In this document: in pieces, positions 1 to 8,946 of the stretch
Layout of the letters: each line of letters starts with the position of its first letter
Position numbering within the stretch: the stretch's first letter is position 1
Assembly: GCF_051857545.1 (NCBI RefSeq)
Contig: NZ_JBPZHB010000006.1
Coordinates: 248,001-312,000, forward strand
Source: Larkinella sp051857545
Lineage (GTDB): Bacteria; Bacteroidota; Bacteroidia; Cytophagales; Spirosomataceae
Length of the DNA stretch: 64,000 nt
Reading direction: 5' to 3'
Made by a program: the position numbers and the translations under genes
The notes under the pieces: generated by a model
The model's input: the letters and a program-made list of their open reading frames with translations, nothing else
Told to the model about the DNA's origin: nothing
Databases searched by the model: none

Positions 1-746
1 ATATCGCTGATAAACTCCTCCTGAATTTTCAGGTGCTGGTTTTTCGTCCGTTTCACGAATACGTCTTTGTACCCGAAAAAGGTGGCTTCCAGCAGTTTAT
101 TCATCGTATACGTGTGCGTAACGCCCAGCGGATGATCCGACATCCCCGCAGCCTTCAGCATCGCGACCAACTGCTGCCGCTCCGGCCCCAGCGGAATGGA
201 TTGCTTGCTGATTTGAATCAATATACGATACGGATGGGGATCCGGATTGTCGATGCCGTCAAACTGATGCAGAACGAAAAGCTCCTCGACGTAATCGATT
301 TTCAGCTTCGCCAGCAGAGTCGCCGACACCGGTTTACCGTTGATATACACCAGCGCCTGGGCTTTGTAGTTTTCCGCCAGCGTCAGAACACTGTCTTTCA
401 GGTTAAGAATAAACGGGGCATTGAATTGGAGAACGGTTGCAGTTTTGAGCTTGTTTTTCCGTTGGTAATACGTCAGTGAACGTCCCCAGAGCGGACCGTC
501 TTCCAGTTTAGTCACCAGAATGCGGGTCGGGTTGATTAACGGAAAATCGGGGCGATGGGTTACTTCGCTGGTGGTCTGCTCACTCTGGCACGCCATCACC
601 ACCAGCACCGTTGCGACCCAAAGCAGCATATACCGCCACCAGGCTTCATCAGAACGGGCCTGGTTCATCATCTGAATCCGGTTTTTCAATCCGGCGTATT
701 CAAATTGGTTCGTGAACCGGTAGCGGTATGGGCTTTTGTGCTTCAT
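1..746 (-). CDS. BlaR1 C-terminal-domain-like membrane protein, partial (3' end off window)
   Basis: This reading frame stays open to the left edge, so the C-terminus is missing. It begins at an ATG whose first base is position 746. About 20 residues are followed by LKNRIQMMNQA, one membrane segment (WWRYMLLWVATVLVVMA) ending in a Cys, and a periplasmic-type region. The same LKNRIQMMNQA motif starts the 4071-5165 protein, and the full-length M56 protease at 5187-6896 has the equivalent LKSRISMMNR just before its last membrane helix. I infer a paralogue of the sensory C-terminal half of BlaR1-type proteins without the protease domain. Its ligand and role are unknown. Confidence 0.7.
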   Translation of the reverse strand, partial: MKHKSPYRYRFTNQFEYAGLKNRIQMMNQARSDEAWWRYMLLWVATVLVVMACQSEQTTSEVTHRPDFPLINPTRILVTKLEDGPLWGRSLTYYQRKNKLKTATVLQFNAPFILNLKDSVLTLAENYKAQALVYINGKPVSATLLAKLKIDYVEELFVLHQFDGIDNPDPHPYRILIQISKQSIPLGPERQQLVAMLKAAGMSDHPLGVTHTYTMNKLLEATFFGYKDVFVKRTKNQHLKIQEEFISD

Positions 747-842
747 GATCAGCTCTTTATCAGGAAGATCGTCTCATTTCTGACATGAGTAAAGATACCG
801 ATTTGGTTTCAATCAACAAACCTTCTTTCGCCTTCAATAGGT

Positions 843-975
843 CATCCCTACGGGATTGTATTTTATTCGATCTTCCCCATTTTCGGCGGGTTGAAACCCA
901 CCGCTACAAAACGAATCATCCCTACGGGATTGTGTTTTATTCAATCTTCCCCATTTTCGGCGGGTTGAAACCGGG
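843..975. repeat. Two tandem copies of a dispersed ~74-bp repeat
   Basis: Two copies start at 843 and 917 (74 bp apart). Each begins CATCCCTACGGGATT and contains CCATTTTCGGCGGGTTGAAA near its end. They lie between the left-edge gene and the end of the M16 protease gene. The CATCCCTACGGGATT core recurs in both orientations at 8595-8871. No coding role is visible; the open frames here are repeat artefacts. Confidence 0.8.
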
Positions 976-998
976 GGTGTAGATGGACAAGGCGGATC

Positions 999-3944
999 TT
1001 AATACCCGAAAATCTCCTCCAGTGACACCTTTTTTACGTTGCCATATTGGCTTAGCTGATCGGCGTTTACCCGTTTTTCCGAGGCCACAATGCAATACGT
1101 ATACGGTTTGTTGGCCAGGTGCTCGTCACTGAATTTCTTCAGGTCGGTATAGCTCAACTGATCGAGGGCATCGTAAATTTTCTGGCGTTCGTCGTAGTCC
1201 AGGCCTTTTTCTTCGGCGGCCAGGTAGCTGTAAATCACGGCATCCTGCAAAACCCGTTCGGTTTCGTAGCCTTTTTTCATCCCTTTCCGGGCCGCATCCA
1301 GGGCCACCGGCGATTCGGGCAGGGCATTCAGTAACTCATTCATCCCGGCAACGGCTTCGGGCAGTTTGTCAGCCTGACTGCCGATGTAACCGATCAGCGT
1401 ATACTGCTCGTCTTTTTTGGCGGGCGTGTCGTAATACGCATAGGTCGAATAGGCCAGTGCTTTCGATTCGCGGAGCGTCTGGAACACCACCGAGGCCATT
1501 CCGCCCCCGAAATAGTTGTTGAAAAACTCGACAACCGGGGTTTGAGCCGGATCATAGGCCCGGGTGTTGCGCACCCACGAGATTTCGGACTGCACCATGT
1601 CGTAATCCGCAAACAAAACCTGGTTTTCATTCTGTGCAACCTGCTTGAAAGCCCGCTTCGTGGGAACGGCGGCAAACGTCGCAGGCAGTTTGTGCAGGCT
1701 TACGATCTTCTTTTCAAAAACCGCCAGCGGTTTCGGACCGTAATAAATGATCTGATGCGGCAGATTGACCAGATTATGCAGAAAGGCGACCAATTCCGCA
1801 GCCGTTACTTTTTGCAGTTCGTCGTTGGTGAACTGGTTGTTGAACGGATTTTGGGGACCGTACTGCGCGTATTGCATCAATCCCTGCATGATCGTCTCTT
1901 TGCTCAATTTGGCGTCGGAGCGTTGTTTTAACACCCGTCCTTTGAGTTCTTCCAACGCTTTTTCATCCGGTTTACAGGTCCTCAGCAACGTTTCGAGCAG
2001 GTTCACCGCCGGTTCGAAATTTTCCTGCAAGCCACTCAACCGGATGGTGGTGTATTCGTTGCCAGGCTGAATGGAGTAGCTACAGGCCAGGCTGTAAAAC
2101 TCGGTGCTCACCTGCTCCGCGCTCAGCTTGTCCGTGCTCAGAAAAGCCAGGTATTGCGTCGCCAGGCCCAGAAGTTTGCTGTGATAGGTCCCTATTTTCA
2201 GCCGGTATCCCAGCCGGAAAATCTCGTTTTCCACGTTGGCGGCATACAGCACGTCCGCCATTCCGGCTTTGCCGCGTTTCACGTCTTTCTTGTAATCGAG
2301 CCACACCGGTTTGATCGGAGCCATCGGCAGATCGTTGACGGTTTCCAGAAACGGCGATTGCTTGTCGGTGTTGGTCGCAACGGGTGTAATGGCCGGTTTT
2401 TCCACTTTCTGAATGCTCGTATCCTCGCCTTTCCGTTTGTAAACCACCACGTAATTGTCCTTAAACCACTGATTGGCAAAGGCTACCACGTCTTTTTTGG
2501 TGATCTTGCTCATCTCATCCAGGCGACGCGTGTAGTCGACCCAACTTTCACCTTTGTCATTGACGAACGCATCCAGCATCGGAGCCACCCGGCTGTAGTT
2601 GTTTTCCAGGCCACGAATGGCGTTCAGTTTGTAGTTGTTGACGATGGCCCTCAGGATTTTCTCATCGAACTCCCCGCGCTTCAGTTTCTCCACCTGCCCA
2701 ATCAGCAGATCTTTCACTTCTTCGAGCGTCTGCCCCTGTTTGGGTCGGCCCGACATCGTCCAGACGGAATAATCCTTCAGTTTTTCGATGGTCGAGCCAC
2801 CGCCCAGAATCTTCTGCTGTTTGTTGAGGTTGAGGTCAATCAGACCAGCCGCCGAGTTCGACATCACCTCATCGGCCAGCGTCGCCAGCAGCGACGATTT
2901 CACATCCAGCACACCCGGCAGCCGGTAACCAATCCGAACGTTGTCGGGCGTGGGGCCAAACACTTCCCGGGTTTGAATCCGGGTCAACGGGGCTTCGGGG
3001 GCCGGATTGTAGAGTTTTACGTCTTTCGGTTGCCAGTAGCTGAATTTCTCGTCAATTTTTTTGATGACCTCATCCGGGTTCAGATCCCCCGCCATGATGA
3101 TCGCCATGTTGTTGGGTACGTAGTAGTTGTTGAAATACTTCCGGATTTCGAGCAGCGACGGATTTTTGAGGTGTTCGACGGTTCCGATGGTGGTTTGCTG
3201 GCCGTAGTTATGAACCGGAAACAAGGCCGCCATCAGGGTTTCTTCCACTTTCCAGGGATCGTTGTCGAGACTCCGGTTTTTTTCTTCGTACACCGCTTCC
3301 AGTTCGGTGTGGAAAATGCGCAGAACCGGATTACGAAACCGTTCAGCCTGCAACGTCAGGTAACGATCGATGGCGTTGGCGGGAATGTCTTCGAGGTAGC
3401 AGGTGACTTCATAACTGGTGAACGCATTGGAATTCTGCCCCCCCATGCTGGCAATCATTTTATCATACTCGTTGGCAATGGCAAACTTCGCAGCCTCGCC
3501 CGATTTCTGGTCAATTTCCCGGTAAATGGCCTTCCGTTGAACCGTGTCCGTCGTTTGGTTGTAGCGTTCATAGAGCGCATCGATCTGATCGAGCAGCGGT
3601 TTTTCCTTCGCCCAGTCCAGACTGCCGTAGCGGTCGGTGCCTTTGAACAGCATGTGTTCGAGGTAATGCGCCAGCCCGGTATTGCTTCGCGGATCGGTGT
3701 TGGAGCCCGCCCGGGTCGGCATGAACGAGAAGATGCGGGGTTCTTTTTTATTGACACTGAGGATAACCGTCAGTTGGTTTTTGAGGGTATAAAACCGGGT
3801 TTGCATCGGGTCGTTGGTCACGTAGCGATACGTATAGCCGTTGCTGGTGGCGGTTTTCCATTCGGTAGCCACGCCGGTTTTCTGGGCCATTGTTGACGGC
3901 ACGATTACCAGCAACAGGCTCAGCGATAACAGAAATTGTTTCAT
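999..3944 (-). CDS. M16 family zinc metallopeptidase (insulinase/pitrilysin-like), secreted
   Basis: This 981-residue protein starts with a clear signal peptide (MKQFLLSLSLLLVIVPSTMA). It carries the inverted zinc motif HXXEH as H93-Y-L-E96-H97 in GLAHYLEHMLFKGT, typical of M16 peptidases, with a downstream acidic stretch (LEAVYEEKNRS) fitting the third ligand. The length and a second M16-like half (roughly residues 520-980, lacking HXXEH) match the fused active plus inactive two-lobed arrangement. Predicted role is periplasmic or outer-membrane degradation of peptides. It sits at the end of the BlaI/BlaR1 minus-strand cluster, but a long inverted repeat (3978-4064) separates it from the gene upstream, so co-transcription is uncertain. 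Confidence 0.9.
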   Translation of the reverse strand: MKQFLLSLSLLLVIVPSTMAQKTGVATEWKTATSNGYTYRYVTNDPMQTRFYTLKNQLTVILSVNKKEPRIFSFMPTRAGSNTDPRSNTGLAHYLEHMLFKGTDRYGSLDWAKEKPLLDQIDALYERYNQTTDTVQRKAIYREIDQKSGEAAKFAIANEYDKMIASMGGQNSNAFTSYEVTCYLEDIPANAIDRYLTLQAERFRNPVLRIFHTELEAVYEEKNRSLDNDPWKVEETLMAALFPVHNYGQQTTIGTVEHLKNPSLLEIRKYFNNYYVPNNMAIIMAGDLNPDEVIKKIDEKFSYWQPKDVKLYNPAPEAPLTRIQTREVFGPTPDNVRIGYRLPGVLDVKSSLLATLADEVMSNSAAGLIDLNLNKQQKILGGGSTIEKLKDYSVWTMSGRPKQGQTLEEVKDLLIGQVEKLKRGEFDEKILRAIVNNYKLNAIRGLENNYSRVAPMLDAFVNDKGESWVDYTRRLDEMSKITKKDVVAFANQWFKDNYVVVYKRKGEDTSIQKVEKPAITPVATNTDKQSPFLETVNDLPMAPIKPVWLDYKKDVKRGKAGMADVLYAANVENEIFRLGYRLKIGTYHSKLLGLATQYLAFLSTDKLSAEQVSTEFYSLACSYSIQPGNEYTTIRLSGLQENFEPAVNLLETLLRTCKPDEKALEELKGRVLKQRSDAKLSKETIMQGLMQYAQYGPQNPFNNQFTNDELQKVTAAELVAFLHNLVNLPHQIIYYGPKPLAVFEKKIVSLHKLPATFAAVPTKRAFKQVAQNENQVLFADYDMVQSEISWVRNTRAYDPAQTPVVEFFNNYFGGGMASVVFQTLRESKALAYSTYAYYDTPAKKDEQYTLIGYIGSQADKLPEAVAGMNELLNALPESPVALDAARKGMKKGYETERVLQDAVIYSYLAAEEKGLDYDERQKIYDALDQLSYTDLKKFSDEHLANKPYTYCIVASEKRVNADQLSQYGNVKKVSLEEIFGY

Positions 3945-3977
3945 TTTCAGGGGAAGTAAAGTTACGTTGTATAGAGA

Positions 3978-4064
3978 ATGGGAACACGGATTTAACGGAT
4001 GGAACGGATTTACACCGATTAAAATAAAAATCAGTTTTTTGATCCGTTAAATCCGTGTTCCCAT
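3978..4064. repeat. Inverted repeat, 23-bp perfect arms
   Basis: ATGGGAACACGGATTTAACG and the next three bases (arm 3978-4000) are exactly reverse-complementary to 4042-4064, with a 41-base A/T-rich spacer. It fills the gap between the BlaR1-CTD-like gene and the M16 gene. It could act as an RNA hairpin or processing signal, or be a mobile palindromic element. Confidence 0.85.
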
Positions 4065-4070
4065 CAAACA

Positions 4071-5165
4071 CTATTGGCTGAAGAAAAACTGGACATACCG
4101 CTTTTTCCGGCCCGGTCCGGCGGATTCATCCCGAACATCGTTGATAATGACCGTATGAAGCTGCTTCGGATCAAACATCGCTATCTGGTCGGCACTCACC
4201 GCCTGTCCATCGATCAGTACAGTAACACTTTCAGGATGATAAAGCTGAAGCTGACCACTGTCATTGATAAAAACGCCTAACCCTTCATTTCGGCGCCCGG
4301 GATTGTCACGCAGCCACTGCCCTTTTACAGTCGACTTACTCCCCGCCATAAATTTCTGATTTTTCTGAATTGAATAAGCAATTCGGCTTTCGGTCACCAA
4401 GCCAGCAACGGACGCTTCGTCTTCTTTCACGACCTGGGACAAAACATCCGGCATTCCAGAACTGGCCATGCCTATGCCCAGCGAACCGCTCTCGGCTAGA
4501 TAGCCGCCAATCGACTTGATCGGTTCGCCAGTCTCATCCCCATTGGACGTTGAACCAGAACTACCATTCTGTTTATGAACTTTTACGCCAATGGCATTGA
4601 TATAGACCTGAAACGGATCAAATTTGACGTGCGTAAAATCGAAGGTAAACCGGGATTGCTCTTCAATCGTTTGTTTCAATTCCGAAAGATCTTTGAACGA
4701 CATTTTGGGCGTAATCACCCAGTACAGCAACTTCCCTTCCCGGACAACATACCGGCTTTGTTTTTCCGTATTCACTACCGGTATTTCATCAGCAACCTGC
4801 GCCGAATCGGGAATCGCCACGGATTTTTCGCCCAGTTCTTCCACCGGTTTCGGCACGATTTTCAAGTCGGATTCTATGGGCGAATCAGCCTGCTCAACAA
4901 CCGCAGAAAAAACGGGTTTTGGCTTCGCGATCACTACCGGCTTCTTCTTTACCAAAGCCGATGACGGTTTTTTCGGCTTTTCCACCGCAGCCATCGTCGT
5001 CACCAGTCCGGTAACCGTAAACAACACCAAATAGACCAGCCACGACCGCCGGGTTTGGGATGCCTGATTCATCATCTGAATGCGGTTTTTCAAAAACCGG
5101 GGACCGAACTGGTTGACGAAGCTGAACTGCTCCGGGTGCTGCCGAAAAATACCATTCGTTTTCAT
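4071..5165 (-). CDS. Stand-alone BlaR1 C-terminal-domain-like protein
   Basis: 364 residues. The N-terminus runs through LKNRIQMMNQASQ into one membrane helix (WLVYLVLFTVTGLVTTMAA), followed by a Lys/Pro-rich linker (KPKKPSSALVKKKPVV) and a long periplasmic region. No HEXXH motif is present, so it is not a protease itself. The arrangement equals the tail of the M56 protein encoded 21 bp upstream, and the gene is probably co-transcribed with it. The C-terminal part (VLIDGQAVSADQIAMFDPKQ) resembles the plug-like 'ID-G-K' segments found at the end of Bacteroidota M56 proteins. A sensor or partner for BlaR1 is my inference; no known family name is certain. Confidence 0.7.
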   Translation of the reverse strand: MKTNGIFRQHPEQFSFVNQFGPRFLKNRIQMMNQASQTRRSWLVYLVLFTVTGLVTTMAAVEKPKKPSSALVKKKPVVIAKPKPVFSAVVEQADSPIESDLKIVPKPVEELGEKSVAIPDSAQVADEIPVVNTEKQSRYVVREGKLLYWVITPKMSFKDLSELKQTIEEQSRFTFDFTHVKFDPFQVYINAIGVKVHKQNGSSGSTSNGDETGEPIKSIGGYLAESGSLGIGMASSGMPDVLSQVVKEDEASVAGLVTESRIAYSIQKNQKFMAGSKSTVKGQWLRDNPGRRNEGLGVFINDSGQLQLYHPESVTVLIDGQAVSADQIAMFDPKQLHTVIINDVRDESAGPGRKKRYVQFFFSQ

Positions 5166-5186
5166 ACGCAGGTTCAGGAAAACCGA

Positions 5187-6896
5187 TTAATCCGCCAGCA
5201 ACTGGCTTTTGGTTGTAACCACCACAAGACCCTTGGTCGTGAACATTGGCTTGACCATTCCCGCCGATCCTTTGTCGAAAACCGCTACCGAAATCTTGTC
5301 GTCGGCAGCCAGTTCCCGAAACGCCTGGTATGAACCCCGCTTGCCGTCGATCAGAAAGGTAAAGTGGGTGAGTTGTTCCGGCGAGAGTGTTTTTTTGTAC
5401 AAAAGCTGGCGGCCCATCGCCATCACCTCCGGATTGGCCGAAAAAACCGCATCCAGAATTTTTCCGTCGATCATCGTGGCCCCGTAGCGCCCGGTTTTGC
5501 CGAACCGTTTCATGGCTTCCTGCGCCGTCAGCACCGTGCGCTTGTAGTCGGACACGGAGCCAAAGCCAAACGGCTGACCCGGCCGCAGGTTCAGCACCCG
5601 GCCATTGAGCACCACCACCGGTTTTTCGTGTTCCCAAATCGAAAACAAAGTGTCGGGCAACTGCATCACCCGCCGGGTGGTCTGCACCACAAACGGCTTC
5701 GACGGGTCGGGTTGAATGGCCGTGATCACAAAGGGTGGTATTTGATTGAGCGTCCGGGCAACGACCTGTTTTCCGTTTTTTACTTCAACCGAAATGTGAT
5801 CGATCTGGCCGGAGCGATTGACGTCGGCCTGGTAACGCATCGTGATGCCCCGTTCCGCAAAAACCGCCTGCATCACATCCAGATCCTGTAAAGATGTAAC
5901 CGCCGTAATCAATCCGAACACACCAAACCGGTTGTCGACCACGTACCGGGAAACGGTTTTTGGCGTGGTAAAGGCCGAACAGGAGAGGATAATACTAACG
6001 CTAAAAAGCAGGTAGGTTTGCCACCCCCGGTTCGACTTGGGCCGGTTCATCATCGAAATCCGGCTTTTGAGTTGCGGCTGATTGAACGAATTGGTCGCCG
6101 GTCGGACGGGAACCGGCGTTTCGCCCGAGAGGCTGGCTTTCAGCAGGTAATACTGGTATTTTTTCTTCTCGATGCCTTCATCCAGCACTTCCCGGTCGAC
6201 GAGGTATTCCAGGTTTTCCTGCACCAGCCGCTGGTGCCACCAGGCAAACGGATTGAACCAGAAGATGACCCGCAGCAACTCGGCCAGCAGCATATCCAGG
6301 CTGTGCCACTGCCGGCAATGCACCCGTTCGTGCAGCAGAATCTGGTCGAATTCGTCCTGTTCATACAGTTCCGGATTCAGAATGACCCATCGAAAAAAGG
6401 AAAAGGGAGCATCGACCTCCGCGTTGACCACCAGCCAGACATCATCCTCCCACGAACGCTCCGAGCGCGCAATCAGCCGCGCCAGCGACAAAAGTTGCAC
6501 CAGCAGTCGCCCGCCCAAAAAGATTACCCCTGCCAGATACGCCCACAACGCTAGTTTCTGCCCGGTAACGGTCGATTCTTCCGGCTGGATTTCCGGGACG
6601 ACAGCCGGCACCTGAGCGGGCGGTTTTTGAAACTGGGGAGCGGGTTGGGCCGGTTTCAGCCGCGACCAGTCCAGAACCCGCAGGTTCGGAACGGTTTGCT
6701 GCACCAGATTCCGGACGGGCGCGGGCCGAAAGTCGGGCAACTCGACCAGCGGCAGCACCAACGCCAGCGCCACGTTCAGCCCGAGCAAATACCGGTTCAG
6801 GCCAAACCAGGTGGCCCGGCGGAGCAACAGCCGGTAGCAGAGCGTCAGCACCGCCAGAATCAGACCCGCTTGCAGGAGGTAAATCAACAGGCTCAT
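5187..6896 (-). CDS. M56 family metallopeptidase, BlaR1/MecR1-like sensor protease
   Basis: 569 residues. N-terminal membrane helices (residues 1-20, 35-52) are followed by a Pro/Gln-rich loop, a third helix (about 116-140) and the cytosolic zinc protease motif H189-E-R-V-H193. A candidate third ligand is Glu230 in LEYLVDREVLDEG. A further helix after LKSRISMMNR (about 295-312) leads to a periplasmic C-terminal region. In the BlaR1 family such proteins sense a cell-wall signal and cleave or inactivate the BlaI repressor. The blaI-type gene ends 2 bp upstream, so the two are coupled. The Bacteroidota-type C-terminus replaces the penicillin-binding sensor of classical BlaR1, so beta-lactam sensing should not be assumed. 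Confidence 0.9.
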   Translation of the reverse strand: MSLLIYLLQAGLILAVLTLCYRLLLRRATWFGLNRYLLGLNVALALVLPLVELPDFRPAPVRNLVQQTVPNLRVLDWSRLKPAQPAPQFQKPPAQVPAVVPEIQPEESTVTGQKLALWAYLAGVIFLGGRLLVQLLSLARLIARSERSWEDDVWLVVNAEVDAPFSFFRWVILNPELYEQDEFDQILLHERVHCRQWHSLDMLLAELLRVIFWFNPFAWWHQRLVQENLEYLVDREVLDEGIEKKKYQYYLLKASLSGETPVPVRPATNSFNQPQLKSRISMMNRPKSNRGWQTYLLFSVSIILSCSAFTTPKTVSRYVVDNRFGVFGLITAVTSLQDLDVMQAVFAERGITMRYQADVNRSGQIDHISVEVKNGKQVVARTLNQIPPFVITAIQPDPSKPFVVQTTRRVMQLPDTLFSIWEHEKPVVVLNGRVLNLRPGQPFGFGSVSDYKRTVLTAQEAMKRFGKTGRYGATMIDGKILDAVFSANPEVMAMGRQLLYKKTLSPEQLTHFTFLIDGKRGSYQAFRELAADDKISVAVFDKGSAGMVKPMFTTKGLVVVTTKSQLLAD

Positions 6897-6898
6897 GG

Positions 6899-7261
6899 CT
6901 ACTGCCCCTTCTCGATCATCGTGATGATTTCTTTCAACTCGTCTACCGAAATTTTATCCTTTTTGGCAAAGTAGCTCACCAGATTTTTGTAGGAATCATC
7001 GAAATAATCCGACACGACTTTCTTCAGCACAAAGCGGTTCTGGTAGTCTTCCTTGCTGATAATCGGGTAGTATTCGTGGGTATTGCCATACGCCTGATGG
7101 CCGACATACCCTTTTTCCTCCAGATTCCGGATAATGGTCGAAACGGTGTTGTAATGCAGGGGCGGGTCGGTGAAATAGGCCAGCATGTCTTTTACAAAAG
7201 ACTGTTCGACTTTCCACAAGACCTGCATGATCTCTTCTTCTTTGGCAGTTAACTTTTCCAT
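6899..7261 (-). CDS. BlaI/MecI/CopY family transcriptional repressor
   Basis: 120 residues. The winged helix covers the first 75 residues (LTAKEEEIMQVLWKVEQSFV, then YNTVSTIIRNLEEKGYV as recognition helix and wing), followed by a helical dimerisation tail. This is the usual length for BlaI. It is the first gene of the minus-strand cluster, with the BlaR1-like protease immediately downstream, the classic repressor/sensor pairing. It likely represses its own operon from the 7262-7437 intergenic region. The operator was not pinned down by eye. Confidence 0.92.
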   Translation of the reverse strand: MEKLTAKEEEIMQVLWKVEQSFVKDMLAYFTDPPLHYNTVSTIIRNLEEKGYVGHQAYGNTHEYYPIISKEDYQNRFVLKKVVSDYFDDSYKNLVSYFAKKDKISVDELKEIITMIEKGQ

Positions 7262-7414
7262 CGCGCTTATTTTAGGTTAACAAAGTGCTGTCCGGGCAAA
7301 AAACCGGTGACCATTTACAAGGTCCTGACTCCATAATGACGAATATAGAACGGTTTGCGTAGCTTGCAAACTATTTTCGTAGTTTTTTATTCTACCCCCC
7401 GGCCACGGCCTTAA

Positions 7415-7445
7415 TTTGAATCTACGCGGGAGGGTCGTAGTTTTG
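7415..7445 (+). promoter_or_regulatory. Bacteroidota-type promoter of gldH
   Basis: TTTG at 7415-7418 and TAGTTTTG at 7438-7445 match the -33/-7 consensus TTTG / TAnnTTTG with a 19-base spacer. The predicted transcript starts around 7450, just before the ATG at 7467. This supports the shorter gldH start over an in-frame upstream ATG at 7416, which would lie inside the promoter. Confidence 0.65.
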
Positions 7446-7466
7446 TGTAAAGACAGCTTACGCTCC

Positions 7467-7940
7467 ATGAAGAAATTACCGATAGGATTACTGGCCGGAT
7501 TGTGGCTGCTGCTGGCGGGTTGCGACGAAAAGGCGGTTTATAAAGGAATCGATGACATCGAAGACGGCACCTGGTACATCAAGAATACACCGGAGTTTAC
7601 GTTCGAGATTGCCGATACGACGGTCACCTATTCCGTTTATTACAACATCCGGAACAGCGTTTCGTATCCGTACTACAACCTGTACATCCGTCGTTATTTG
7701 CTGGACGGAACCGGAAAAATGCTGGAGTCGAAGCAGGACGAGCTAACGCTGCTTGACCCGAAAACCGGAAAACCGTATGGCGACGGTTTGGGCGATCTGT
7801 TCGACCACCGGATCAGCATGATGAAAAAATACCGCTTTCCGCGAAGTGGAAAATACACGATCCGCTTGCGGCAATACATGCGCCAGAACCCCCTGCCGGA
7901 AATTTACAGCGTGGGCGTGACGGTGGAAAAAGACTTGTAG
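7467..7940 (+). CDS. gldH: Gliding motility lipoprotein GldH
   Basis: 157 residues with a lipoprotein signal (MKKLPIGLLAGLWLLLAGC, lipobox LLAGC). The mature region contains FEIADTTVTYSVYYNIRNS and YPYYNLYIRRYLLDG, characteristic of the GldH family, and the length is typical. GldH is required for gliding and is associated with the envelope gliding/type IX secretion machinery in Bacteroidota. The start was chosen because the signal peptide begins here and a good promoter ends 21 bp upstream. It probably forms an operon with the Lon-domain gene one base downstream. Confidence 0.85.
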   Translation: MKKLPIGLLAGLWLLLAGCDEKAVYKGIDDIEDGTWYIKNTPEFTFEIADTTVTYSVYYNIRNSVSYPYYNLYIRRYLLDGTGKMLESKQDELTLLDPKTGKPYGDGLGDLFDHRISMMKKYRFPRSGKYTIRLRQYMRQNPLPEIYSVGVTVEKDL

Positions 7941-7941
7941 T

Positions 7942-8571
7942 ATGGAAATTTATTTGCCTCTCTTCCCGCTGAATTTGGTTGTGTATCCCAACGAAGATCT
8001 CAACCTGCATATTTTTGAAGAACGCTACCGGCAGTTGATCGCAGAATGCCTGGAAAAAGGACAAACCTTTGGCATTCCGGCGTTTATCAACAACAAACTG
8101 CCCGGTTACGGCACCGAAATGAGCGTTACTACCCTACACAAACGGTATGACGACGGACGGATGGACATCAAATCGAAGGGAATTCGGATTTTTAAGGTGG
8201 CTAACTTCGAAAATCCGTCGCCGGGAAAACTCTATGCGGGCGGCACGGTGCAGGTGGTGGAAGTCGAACCCGAAATGGGCGACCACCTGGATGAACTGAT
8301 TGTCAAACTGACCCGGCTGTACCGGCTGCTACAGATCAAATCCGAAATCGACGAAGAAACACCCCTCCTGTCGTTTCGGGTGGCGCACAAAATCGGTTTG
8401 TCGGTTGAGGAAGAATACGAGCTGCTGACGATCGACCACGAAAACGAACGCCAGCGGTTTCTGATCCGCCACCTCGACCGGGTGTTGCCGGTGGTTTCGG
8501 AAATGGAGCGCACCAAAGACCGCATCAAAATGAACGGCCATTTCAAGAATCTGGACCCGTTGAAATTCTGA
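7942..8571 (+). CDS. Lon N-terminal (substrate-binding) domain protein
   Basis: 209 residues starting MEIYLPLFPLNLVVYPNEDL, followed by LHIFEERYRQLI, the hallmark opening of the LON substrate-binding domain. No AAA+ or Ser-Lys protease domain follows, so this is a stand-alone LON-domain protein rather than a Lon protease. The helical second half (YELLTIDHENERQRFLIRHL) matches the usual family architecture. It starts one base after the gldH stop. Its molecular function is unknown; an adaptor or chaperone role is speculation. Confidence 0.85.
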   Translation: MEIYLPLFPLNLVVYPNEDLNLHIFEERYRQLIAECLEKGQTFGIPAFINNKLPGYGTEMSVTTLHKRYDDGRMDIKSKGIRIFKVANFENPSPGKLYAGGTVQVVEVEPEMGDHLDELIVKLTRLYRLLQIKSEIDEETPLLSFRVAHKIGLSVEEEYELLTIDHENERQRFLIRHLDRVLPVVSEMERTKDRIKMNGHFKNLDPLKF

Positions 8572-8594
8572 TCCACGGTTGATTTGTTTTTAAG

Positions 8595-8871
8595 CTACAA
8601 AATGAATCATCCCTACGGGATTCTAAACCCATCCCGTACATATCTCCCCCGGTTTTAAACCGGGGCTACAAAATGATTCATCCCTATGGGATTATCTACT
8701 CCTAAAAATCCCGTAGGGATGAATCATTTTGTAGCGATGGGTCTTAACCCACCGAACCCCGTGAATTAAACAAACAAAATCCCGTAGGGATGATTCATTT
8801 TGTAGCGATGGGCCTTAACCCGCCGAACCCCATGAATTAGACGAACAAAATCCCGTAGGAATGATCCATTG
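8595..8871. repeat. Cluster of dispersed repeats in both orientations
   Basis: At least five copies of the core CATCCCTACGGGATT (or its complement AATCCCGTAGGGATG), each joined to a GTAGC-type block and a GGTTTTAAACC/GGGTTAAGAC block. Copies near 8595 and 8670 read forward; copies near 8704, 8778 and 8849 read reversed. The last three form a tandem array with about 73-bp period. The cluster fills the space between the converging LON-domain and AI-2E genes and shares its core with 843-975. Confidence 0.8.
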
Positions 8872-8946
8872 AATACCGAAGAATGGTCCTTGAAACCAAA
8901 TCGGCCGCGGGCTGAAGTCTAAAATAGGGTCTGATTTTGAATCGTT

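Noticed and set aside
785..982. A 65-residue frame between 785 and 982
   Set aside because: It is made of two copies of a dispersed non-coding repeat, which explains its internal duplication.
2154..3896. A 580-residue open frame on the plus strand opposite the M16 gene
   Set aside because: It is antisense to a well-supported peptidase, has no recognisable domain, and its length follows from the GC-rich codon use of the real gene.
8704..8871. Regularly spaced reverse repeats considered as a CRISPR array
   Set aside because: The intervening sequences are themselves near-identical and no cas genes are present, so it is a tandem dispersed repeat.
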